Assembly (NCBI GenBank): GCA_020284085.1
Contig: JACEVL010000107.1
Span: forward strand, 182,564 to 246,563
Length of the DNA stretch: 64,000 bases
Direction of reading: 5' to 3'
Source: Aporrectodea caliginosa
Taxonomy: Eukaryota > Annelida > Clitellata > Crassiclitellata > Lumbricidae
A program made the position numbers and the translations under genes. The notes under the pieces were generated by a model. The model had not been told where the DNA came from. It did no database searches and worked only from the letters and a program-made list of their open reading frames with translations. Below, piece by piece: positions 55,846 to 64,000 of this stretch. Position 1 is the first letter of the stretch. Every line of letters begins with the position of its first letter.

Positions 55846-56805
55846 ATGCAATCGGATATTCTAAACTTTACAGAAGCCTCGTCAGTCGACGAAGGGATTG
55901 AAAAATATGAATGGCACGAATACGAACCGGTAGCGAGAACGAATCTTAACTCAGCCGGTGAGATTCGCATAAGTATCGAAACCCAAGATCTATTTTGCCA
56001 TCCCGCCGAGTCTTACTTGCTGATCGAAGGTAGGTTAGTCAAAGCAGATGGTATGGATACCGCGTACGCTGACGCCGACGCGGTAGCCATCGTCAACAAC
56101 GGGCTTATGCATCTTTTCAGTCAAATCGGATATTCCCTTTCGAATCAAGAAATGGAAACGGTATATCACCCGGGGCAAGCATCGACGATGTTGGGTTTGT
56201 TGAAATACCCGAACGATTTCGCCCTGGCGCAAGGTCTTAACCAACTGTGGGCTAAAGATACAACTGCAACCGCGGTTATAGCGGATAACGCGGGGTTCGC
56301 GCTCAGACAGGCGTATCTTATTCAAAAACCAACGACTAAGGGAATGTTTAGTTTCATCGTGCCTCTTAGCCATATTTTCGGATTTTGCGAAGATTACGAT
56401 AAGATAGTATACGGACTGAAGCATACGCTAACGCTGGTTCGCAAATCGGACGATGATGCTATTTTTAGACTCGCAGCTGCGGATGCTGGGAAAGTCGACA
56501 TCCAAAAAATCTCGTGGTTTATGCCCCACGTTCTTCCGTCGGACATGGAAAGGATGCAGTTATACAAAACTATCGAATCGAAAGAGACGCTACCAGTTGC
56601 TTATAGAGCGCGTCAATGCGATACTATCACAGTTCCTCAATCGACGACTTTTAGCTGGCGTCTTAGCGTTAAGACGGCTCCGGAAAAACCTAGGTGGATA
56701 GTCGTTGGATTTCAAACCGATCGCGGCGGCAGTCAAGAACGTAACCCGTCGATCTTCGATCATTCCTATGCCAGAATGCTTCATGCCCAACTATTTGGTA
56801 ATTAA
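55846..56805 (+). CDS. MCP: Major capsid protein (double jelly-roll), C-terminally shortened
   Basis: 319 codons. N-terminal jelly roll: EYEPVARTNLNSAGEIRISI, LIEGRLVK, GLMHLFSQIGYSLSNQEME. Second half: FSFIVPLSHIFGFCEDYDKI, ISWFMPHVLPSDMERMQLYK, PRWIVVGFQTDRGGSQERNP and IFDH, all characteristic of Polinton/adintovirus MCPs, which form the hexon-like capsomers. Family members known to me continue for roughly 100 residues past the FDH motif. Here only about 16 unrelated residues follow before a stop, so the end of the second jelly roll is missing. This copy probably cannot build a normal capsomer. The right junction with the zinc-finger flank must lie near 56765-56805. Confidence 0.88.
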   Translation: MQSDILNFTEASSVDEGIEKYEWHEYEPVARTNLNSAGEIRISIETQDLFCHPAESYLLIEGRLVKADGMDTAYADADAVAIVNNGLMHLFSQIGYSLSNQEMETVYHPGQASTMLGLLKYPNDFALAQGLNQLWAKDTTATAVIADNAGFALRQAYLIQKPTTKGMFSFIVPLSHIFGFCEDYDKIVYGLKHTLTLVRKSDDDAIFRLAAADAGKVDIQKISWFMPHVLPSDMERMQLYKTIESKETLPVAYRARQCDTITVPQSTTFSWRLSVKTAPEKPRWIVVGFQTDRGGSQERNPSIFDHSYARMLHAQLFGN

Positions 56806-56933
56806 AATGATAATCATTAAGAATTTGTCTGTATGTATAATATTGGAACTGCAACAGCACATCTTATTTATATAAAATCACAACTAAGTGTCCCAGTCTT
56901 CAATCTTGAACTACATGTGTTGAAAATTACAAA
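56806..56933. other. Junction between Polinton core and zinc-finger 3' flank
   Basis: 128 bases, no ORF. It faintly resembles the 3' flank of the other zinc-finger copies. No terminal repeat of a Polinton is seen. Confidence 0.4.
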
Positions 56934-59158
56934 TCAGCATAGGTCAATAAATAAGTCGTCAGGTGGAGAAAAGCGATGTCTAGAACAATGCTCTAGAAAT
57001 TCCTTCTCAATTTCAAGCATTTCACCACATACACCACATCCATAAGATTTTTCCAGAAACGGTTTCGCATCCTCAGATGATTTGATTCTGTTAATAGAAA
57101 GACACTTCCCCGAGACTAATGTTTGCAACAGGACTTGTCATTTCATTAGAATTAGGATCCACGTTCTTTGACAAACGTTCATTTGATTTATTAATAACGC
57201 CTATACTCTTTAATGCTATGAATCCAACAGATAGGTTAGCAATTGATTCACTTTTCGTTCCAAGATCCTGTGGCTGTGTTCCGTCATGGAGTTTAAACTG
57301 CTTTGCTGAAGAACTGCTCTTGTCATAAGATTTATTGTGTGGGTGTTGCTTCTCATTCAGGTGAGATCTTCTGTGACTTCTTAGATTTCCAAGATGAGTG
57401 AATCCTTTATTACAAACGTCACATATGTACGGTTTTTCTCCTGCATGGGTTCTCATGTGCGTTTTCAGTTGACCACCTTCAGTAAATGATTTTTGACATA
57501 ACTGGCACTTGTATGGTTTCTCTCCAGGATGGGTTCTCATGTGCATTTTAAGAGAACCGCCACAAGTAAATGATTTTTGACATAACTGGCATTTGTATGG
57601 TTTTTCACCAGTATGGGTTCGCATGTGCGTTTTCACAGTACCACCTTGATTAAATGATTTCTTACATAACTGGCATTTGCATGGTTTTTCACCAGTATGG
57701 ATTCTCATGTGTATTTTCATATTACCACTTTCACTAAATGATTTCTGACAAAACTGGCATTGGTGTGGTTTCTCTCCAGTATGCATTCTCATGTGTCTTT
57801 TCAGAGGACCACCATGAGTAAATGATTTCTTACATAACTGGCATTTGTATGGTTTTTTACCAGTATGGGTTCTCATGTGTATTTTCATAGTACCACTTTC
57901 ACTAAATGATTTCTGACAAAACTGGCATTGGTATGGTTTCTCTCCAGTATGCATTCTCATGTGTCTTTTGAGAGGACCACCCTGAGTAAATGATTTCTTA
58001 CATAGCTGGCATTGGTATGGTTTTTCCCCAGTATGGGTTCCCATGTGCCTTTTCAGATTACAACCATGATTAAATGATTTCTTACAAAACTGGCATTTGT
58101 ATGGTTTTTCACCAGTATGGGTTCTCATGTGTATTTTCATATTACCACTTTCACTAAATGATTTCTGACAAAACTGGCATTGGTATGGTTTCTCTTGAGT
58201 ATGGGTTCTCATGTGTTTTTTCAGATGACTACCTTGAGTAAATGATTTCTGACATAACTGGCACCTGTATGGTTTTTCACTAGTTTTCTCAGTTGCATGA
58301 GTTCTTCTGTGTCTCTTTAGATGTCCAATATCTGTGAATCCTTTATTACAACAAACACATATGTATGGTTTAACTCCTGTGTGGGTTCTCATATGCATCG
58401 TCAAGGTCTCTCGCTGAATAAATGTTTTCTGACATAACTTGCACCTGTATGATTTTTCCCCAGTATGGATTCTCATGTGCCTTTTCAGATTACCACCATG
58501 ATTAAATGATTTCTTACATAGCTGGCACCTGCATGGTTTTTCCCCAGTATGGGTTCTCATGTGCCTTTTGAGATTACAACCATCATTAAATGATTTCTTA
58601 CACAGCTGGCACCTGAATGGTTTCTCACCAGTATGAGTTCTCATGTGCGTTTTCAGAGTACCACCTTCATTAAATGATTTCTGACATAACTGGCACCTGT
58701 ATGGTTTTTCACCAGTATGGGTTCTCATGTGTGTCTTCAGATGACCACCTTGATTAAATGATTTCCTACATAGCTGGCACCTGTATGGTTTTTCACCAGT
58801 ATGGGTTCTCATGTGCATTTTCAGAGTATTACCCTGATTAAATGATTTCTGACATAACTGGCACCTGTATGGTTTTTCACCAGTATGGGTTCTCATGTGC
58901 CTTTTCAGATTACCACCGTGATTAAATGATTTCCGACATAACTGGCACCTGTATGGATTTTCACCAGTATGGGTTCTCATGTGCATTTTCAGAGTACCAC
59001 CTTCATTAAATGATTTCTGACATAAATGGCACCTGTATGGTTTTTCACCAGTATGGGTTCTCATGTGCGTTTTCAGGATGACCAACACGATTAAATGATT
59101 TCCAACATAGCTGGCACGTGTATGGTTTTTCAACCGTATGTGTTTTCGTATTCTCCAT
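56934..59158 (-). pseudogene. C2H2 zinc-finger gene D (about 21 fingers, two frameshifts)
   Basis: The start ATG at 59158 ([18 protein letters not shown]) matches gene C, but an extra base near 59077 shifts the frame in the first finger. The main frame (57091-59133) then holds 20 clean C2H2 fingers. In the middle, a finger that in gene C ends the array ([20 protein letters not shown]) and ATEKTSEK are followed by eleven more fingers, so the gene grew by joining a second array. Four two-finger units of [11 protein letters not shown] type repeat. The linker [18 protein letters not shown] follows. A second shift near 57110 puts the conserved tail (GCGVCGEMLE to [12 protein letters not shown], stop 56934) in another frame. 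Predicted nuclear DNA-binding protein if read through; probably a damaged paralogue of gene C. Confidence 0.88.
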
Positions 59159-59860
59159 CAGGATACTTTCTGAATAATTGTCATCCGTTTTTGTTTTAAA
59201 TTATTCGTATGTGCTTTGCCAATCACAGGATTCTAGACAAACTGAAAACGTCGGGATCTTTATAAGACTTTGACAAGGATGAGTTTCGGTATGTGGTTCA
59301 AAGCAATTGCCTCTGTTAAAGGTTTCTGCAATGGTTGTTGTCATATCCTTTCCAACACCAGCAGTGTCCAGATTCACACATTACCGATTACTTCATTTTA
59401 GTTCGCCTTTCAGATGCTTACAAGAAGAGTTCATGTTTCATGTATCAGTGGTAGTTCTTGTCGAGTAAAATAAGAAAGTATTCACACAGAAGAAACTTCT
59501 TGACGAAATACTGAAGCTTGCCATCTGTTGTCTAATAGCTCACTCCTTTATGCTATCATTCAGGATACACTTAGGGAAGATATAACAGTTGACTAAAGTT
59601 GTGGTAAAAGAAATCACTAGATTCTGAAGCTCTGAAAGAATGATGCCTGCCATTGTCATTTTCACACATCTGCTAAAACGTCAATATTTAACATGTTTAT
59701 GTCACATAATTTCATTGCAGCTTAATACAGTGGAATGACTGCTCATTCATATAACCATAACCATAACCATCAATTTATTGTTCCAAACATTGGCAAAGTA
59801 ACATTTCACTGTACAAAGAACAAAAATCTATTGGTAACAAAACTAATTTTGGCACCTAAA
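59159..59860 (-). other. 5' flank of gene D
   Basis: Non-coding, close copy of 46720-47479. It lacks a 78-base segment found in the left arm between two AGT triplets. Confidence 0.75.
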
Positions 59861-60900
59861 CTGGAAGATTACCATCATTTTTACCCAATCCAGCTTCCAG
59901 TTAAACGCAATTATTTTACCCAATCCAGCTTCCATTTACGCAATTATTTTCCCCAATCCAGCTTTTATTTACGCAATTATTCTTGTCAATCCAGCTTCCA
60001 TTTAGGAAAAGAATTATTTAAACTTCGAGATGTTGATATTAATTTATTTTGCACGCTGATTTTGTTGATAGACAAGTCGTCTGTGATTGGTCGGTATGAG
60101 AAGTCGCCTGTGATTGGTCGGTATGATATTTGCCACGGTCTGTCTAGAACCGCTTGTTTTAATTGTGCGAATTTATGTTAATTATTTACGCATATCGACC
60201 AAAGAGTTTTACAGAACAAGTTACGGTACATAGAACGATGCATGACAAGTGGTGTGATGTTCGTCCGAATGACTACGGGAAAATAACACATTTAGATCAA
60301 ACCGCAATTATGTTAAGAACGCTTTCATTGACTTCATTGTGTTTTCCTTTAAATTACATGCACAGGGTAACAGACTCTAACCAGGTTTGACAATAAAGTC
60401 GAATTAATTTTCTCCATAATCCGGTTTAAATTGTGACTGTCATCAGCATAAAATGGCGACGATTATATTTTTTCTCTACAACGAGAAGTAAGCTGAACTT
60501 TTAGAGAGTATATCCTGTCATCTAGCGAATACATTTTAACGCGCCATAGCAAAGTGATTTATATGCTTATATAAATTAGCATTATCAGTAATAGGCCCTA
60601 TTTCTAAAATTGCTATTTATGAAATTTATAATTATAATACTAGAAAAATTCCTAGATCATTCCGAATCCATCCGATCATCCACCTTCGAAACTTTCTTTC
60701 CCTCAATGAAATCCGCGATAGCAGCTGCTCTGCCTCCCTCTGTCTGTCTCTATCTCTGGTCTCTCCGGTCTGTTTGGGAATGGGAATCTGATCTCCACTG
60801 TACATCGCTCTCTGGACAACTCCTCTGATATGACGCAGCGCTCAGCTTCATATAACTGCTTTACTTATTTTTATTTTACGATCACGAATGTCCAGAAGTA
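59861..60900. repeat. Outer part of the right arm, built of interspersed repeats
   Basis: CAATCCAGCTTCCATTTACG units at 59885-60005. The stretch 60163-60560 recurs inverted in the left arm and directly at 40500-40700. Short ORFs here repeat only because the DNA repeats. Confidence 0.75.
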
Positions 60901-61113
60901 CACACTAAATTACAATGTGATGTGTTATATGCATGAAGGAGCTACAGCAATTGGGTCGTGTTCCGGAGATCAGTTCCAAAGTCCTTGAGGATGAGCATGA
61001 AGTGGTAATATGTGGTTGACCTCTACTCGCAGAAGCACAGACAGCACGGCGCAGTTCAACCGCGTCGAGAACGAAGCTCAGAAGTCGAAGGAAGACAAAC
61101 AAATTGGCCGATG

Positions 61114-61480
61114 ATGCCAAAGTCATCAACCGATCATTGATCATTAAAGATCGGGAATCTCCCGATAACCAAGTTGCTATGGGGACTCAGTCAAAACAGA
61201 ATCGATAGACAGGTAAGGCTCGGTCTGGCACTGAGACATGCAACAGGCAATTAGTAGCAAAACTTGTTTAGCTCTTAATTTTGGCCATCAGAGCCTTTCA
61301 AGTCGCCTTCGCCCTGATAATCGCTCTGCAATGAGACTTATTCAAGGCAGTATGACGCTGGGAATCTCCCAAAAACTCTCGAAGTATTGGAGACATTCCG
61401 GTCAATCTTGGTATTGCGCAGATTTCTTTATATCTTGCATGGTTTGTGGATTGGAATAAAGCATAACAAAGGTTTAAACT
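61114..61480. other. No gene seen
   Basis: A small palindrome, GATCGGGAATCTCCCGAT, lies at 61151-61168. No ORF recognised. Confidence 0.4.
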
Positions 61481-61660
61481 TTTCAGAAGACGGGTAATGT
61501 GTGTAAGAAACACCGCAATTCAACCTGGAAAGCTTTACAGCTCATCCTCTAAGTTTCCTCTCAACAGCGGTTATACTGAGACAGAAGGTTACATGGCTTC
61601 TGAGTAGATTTCTTGAAGGGGCGCTATATAAATCTCCAGAATGAATGAATGAATGAATGG
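61481..61660 (+). mobile_element. LINE-type 3' tail
   Basis: GGGGCGCTATATAAATCTCCAG followed by (AATG)n at 61640-61660 is the usual L2/CR1-like 3' end. Coding remnants upstream are too decayed to name. Confidence 0.5.
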
Positions 61661-61679
61661 CTACAATCATCCAAACCAT

Positions 61680-61814
61680 TTTTGAATTTTTGCGTAATGG
61701 AAGCTGGATCGACGAAAACGATTCTCGCCAAAGTAGAAGTTGGACTGATGAAAAACAACAGTGCTACAATGGGCGAATAATTTACGACGCTAAACTACAC
61801 GTTTACCGAGATTT
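61680..61814. repeat. Fragment of the CAATCCAGCTTCC repeat family
   Basis: Inverted units (AATGGAAGCTGGATCGACGA, AGTAGAAGTTGGACTGATGA) and AATTTACGACGCTAAACTAC, as at 21.05 kb. Confidence 0.65.
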
Positions 61815-62000
61815 GAATTTGCCAATATACAGTCTGACATTCTCCATCTCTAATTTTCGGAAAAGGACCTGCCACTCCACTAGAATCCGAAAGAACGTTC
61901 GTTGAGTAACGTTCATTTTTCTTTATCAGTAACGCCTGGACTACTAAATCTGATGAAATGATCAGACAGGTTATCAATTACTTCACTTCCCATGCCTAAT
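61815..62000 (-). pseudogene. Zinc-finger gene tail fragment E
   Basis: The minus strand reads [15 protein letters not shown] and downstream pieces of the conserved tail of genes A-D, with a frameshift. No fingers remain on either side. Confidence 0.8.
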
Positions 62001-62410
62001 CGACTTGAGGCTGTAATATAGAGTAAAGGAAACATTATTAAATAATAAATGATAGTTTGTATTAATTAATTAATTATGTGTGGATTAACAATGATGGTCG
62101 TACAATAATTATTGTTTTCGGCCTAACTGGACGTTTGCTTGGCACGAATTTGATGACGTCACGGATATTGGCGAAAAAAATTTAATAAGTGAGCTAGTGA
62201 TCTAATTTTTTGGCGTAACATTCTCATTTGAACAACCTATCCTCCAGTATACAACTTTCCATATTATATTGTGCAATGTGCATAGCATATATTTGTCTGC
62301 ATTCAAAATCGTTCTCGACCTATCGAGTCACCCTATATTTTGAGGTTAAGCACAGAAATAAATGTAACATAAAAATCATTAAACACAACAAATCAGAAAA
62401 TTTACAGGAT
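62001..62410. other. No gene seen
   Basis: AT-rich; nothing recognised. Confidence 0.4.
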
Positions 62411-63027
62411 ATATAACAATCTTGATTACACATTTATCTTCCGTAATGAGTAATGACCAAACATAATGTCTAACATTTTAATCTAAGTAGAATTAACTAA
62501 TTAATTATATTACTTAACATAATGAAAGCAACAGTAACAATAGTCTAAAATAATCTCACAAAATGATGTAGCGCTAACCACTCGGATAAATATCTAGTCC
62601 AGCAGAAGTATTTGTACAGCTAAATTTAGTATTCAACAATAAAGTTGTCAAGTAGTTGAATCCAGAACGCAAGACTTTACTATGTATGATTCTTCGCCAG
62701 TATGGGTTCTCATGTGCGCTTTCAGAGTAGGCCTATTATCAGCAACAACTGCAAAACTATACCATGAAATTGCACTTTATTGCATGCAGCATTTCCACGC
62801 AGTCTTACAATAATGTGAAAAAAGAAAACCTTAGATACAGTAGTCCCCATACGGAGGAACCTCTAGATTCTCTACATCAGAATGCCTATTCTGAAATGAA
62901 AGCGATACAAAGTAACTATTCGTATATTGGCCTACATGTATGTAGGTATCCTGTACTTCCATAGCATCTTTTCATTATAAATCTGTAATTCCAAATGTTT
63001 CCAACTGTAGTTACGTGGAATCTTAAT
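62411..63027 (-). other. 3' flank of zinc-finger fragment F
   Basis: Matches 27661-28209 and 33191-33726 with moderate divergence. A stray finger-linker fragment (TTCGCCAGTATGGGTTCTCA) is embedded at 62692-62711. Confidence 0.65.
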
Positions 63028-63410
63028 TCAGCACAGGTCAACAGCTATGTGGTTAGGTGGAGAAAATCGATGGCTAGAACAATGCTCTAAAAATTCCTTC
63101 TCTATATCAAGCATAACGTCACAAATACCACATCCAAAAGATTTTGACACTTTTGTATTCATAGGAGATTTGAATTTGTTAATATACAGACATTCTCCAT
63201 CTCTAATTTTCGGAAAAGGACCTGCAATTCCACTAAAATGCGGATGTAAGTTTGTTGAGTAACGTTCATTTTCTTTAACAATAACTCCTGTACTATTAAA
63301 TCTGATGAAGTGATGAGACAGGTTATCAATTACTTCACTTTCCATTTTAAGATCCTGTTGCGGTGTTCCTGCATGGAGTTTAAACTGCTTCGCTGAAGAA
63401 CTACTTTTTC
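63028..63410 (-). pseudogene. Zinc-finger gene tail F, cut by a LINE
   Basis: 105 open codons give the conserved tail: [30 protein letters not shown] and [18 protein letters not shown], with the stop at 63028. Upstream sequence (to 63410) encodes the [18 protein letters not shown] linker, then the gene is broken by the LINE that ends at 63411. No finger array remains in the window. Confidence 0.85.
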
Positions 63411-64000
63411 AGTTCAGTTTCAGTTCAGTTTATTGCTCCCAAATGAATTGTACATCAGATACATAACAGATATTAGTAACAAATGATTATATGCAACAAA
63501 AGAAGACAACAGTAGGCATTTCTTGGAGTCAATGGGTGCCCTGAAGGGAAGAATAATCCCGCTAGGTAGGGTCCCTAAATACACGATAGTTAGTAGGCCT
63601 AAAGACGTTGGGAGATCAGTAATTGTTTGAATCATAGGATGACAAGTATAATAGGAAACGAAATTTAAAAATAAAATAAAATAAATAAACAAAAACAGCA
63701 GTATTTTCTGCTTAACTAAATATCATTTTCAATTAAACATCAACTAAATTCTACCTAACTAGACATCATTTCAATTTTTTTTTCCTACGTGTGCTCGTAC
63801 TAATCTTTTGAAGTGTGGGAGGGACTTGGCAGTTTTGAGAGATCCTGGCAATTTGTTCCAAAGTAGTGGACCCTGATATTTGATGGAGAATTTCCGGGTG
63901 TTAGTTCTTGGGTAAATGCTTGTATATTCACTGTAACTTCTAGTAGCCTACTGTATGAATGTTCTGGTGTAGGAAAGTATGATGCAAAGGCAGATGGCAG
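63411..64000 (-). mobile_element. LINE 3' end inserted in zinc-finger fragment F, continues past the window
   Basis: The minus strand from 64000 reads YPRTNTRKFSIKYQGPLLWN then KLPGSLKTAKSLPHFKRLVR, with a stop near 63755. This is the standard C-terminal pattern of many LINE RTs. A 340-bp 3' part follows, ending in TTCAGTTCAGTT repeats at 63411. The 5' part lies outside the window. Confidence 0.8.

Larger units (their letters stand above)
49430..56805. mobile_element. Polinton/Maverick (adintovirus-type) core without PolB or protease
   Basis: Nine densely packed genes. The integrase and PLA2 genes lie on the minus strand; ATPase, putative minor capsid, pX/pVI-like, dUTPase-like, membrane protein, SFLK-type protein, basic core-like protein and MCP follow on the plus strand. 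All seven neighbours of the ATPase and MCP match, from memory, proteins that occur together in Polintons and adintoviruses. No DNA polymerase B and no Ulp1-like protease are visible. The left edge is the last codons of the integrase and the right edge lies inside the MCP, so the element's own ends are missing. Most genes are open, so the core is not old or has been under constraint. Confidence 0.92.
56900..61113 (-). repeat. Right arm of the 16-kb inverted repeat
   Basis: Reverse counterpart of 45035-49425. The outer limit is near 61113 (AATTTGTTTGTCTTCC on the minus strand, against AATTTGTCTTCTGCC at 45038). Beyond it the two flanks do not match clearly. It carries zinc-finger gene D and the same GAAATCCGCGATAGCAGCTGC and AACCGCAATTATGTTAAG stretches as the left arm. 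Confidence 0.9.

Noticed and set aside
45755..60390. 75-codon ORF present in both palindrome arms (RPKSFTEQVTVHRTMHDKW)
   Set aside because: The two copies are identical because the arms are duplicated; no domain or start context supports a gene, although a small conserved ORF cannot be fully excluded.

Overview
The window reads as repeat-rich nuclear DNA of an animal, most likely a marine invertebrate. It holds Ty3/gypsy, CR1/L2-like and other LINE fragments, hAT-like and piggyBac-like MITEs, long arrays of C2H2 zinc fingers and a Polinton/adintovirus-type gene block. There is no bacterial gene organisation. The motif taggcct recurs, which fits echinoderm or hemichordate DNA, but that placement is a guess. 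No complete ordinary host gene was recognised; nearly everything is mobile or duplicated.

Layout. 0-4.9 kb: 3' part of a Ty3/gypsy pol, a candidate LTR, a coiled-coil ORF and a decayed copy of an unnamed transposase. 5.2-8.2 kb: a 44-bp minisatellite split by a 2.5-kb transposon block. 8.1-13.8 kb: at least 14 copies of two short interspersed repeats plus SINE-like pieces. 13.9-20.2 kb: one DNA transposon with about 150-bp terminal inverted repeats. Its transposase gene is cut in two by a 3.3-kb insertion that itself holds nested elements. 21-24.3 kb: repeats, small ORFs, a broken Polinton integrase and a retroelement end. 24.3-35.8 kb: a tandem duplication of about 5.5 kb. Each unit is a LINE carrying a nested DNA element, which carries a nested piggyBac-like MITE, followed by a zinc-finger gene. 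36-43.3 kb: MITEs, a hAT-like element and a 72-bp coding-like minisatellite.

45.0-61.1 kb is the most remarkable part: a roughly 16-kb inverted repeat. Each arm (about 4.2 kb) carries a multi-finger C2H2 gene pointing inward. Between the arms lies a 7.4-kb Polinton/adintovirus core: integrase with chromodomain, zinc-ribbon/phospholipase A2 protein, packaging ATPase, jelly-roll-type capsid proteins, a dUTPase-like protein, a membrane protein, a basic core-like protein and a C-terminally shortened major capsid protein. The integrase and PLA2 genes run leftward and seven genes run rightward from a 40-bp divergent promoter. No DNA polymerase B and no capsid protease are present, and both edges of the core fall inside coding ends. 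The core is therefore a virion-assembly block without its replication genes, held between diverged copies of a host-like zinc-finger gene.

61-64 kb: a LINE-type tail, further zinc-finger fragments and another LINE end. Several insertions can be ordered in time because an empty copy of the same site survives in the opposite arm or in another zinc-finger copy.
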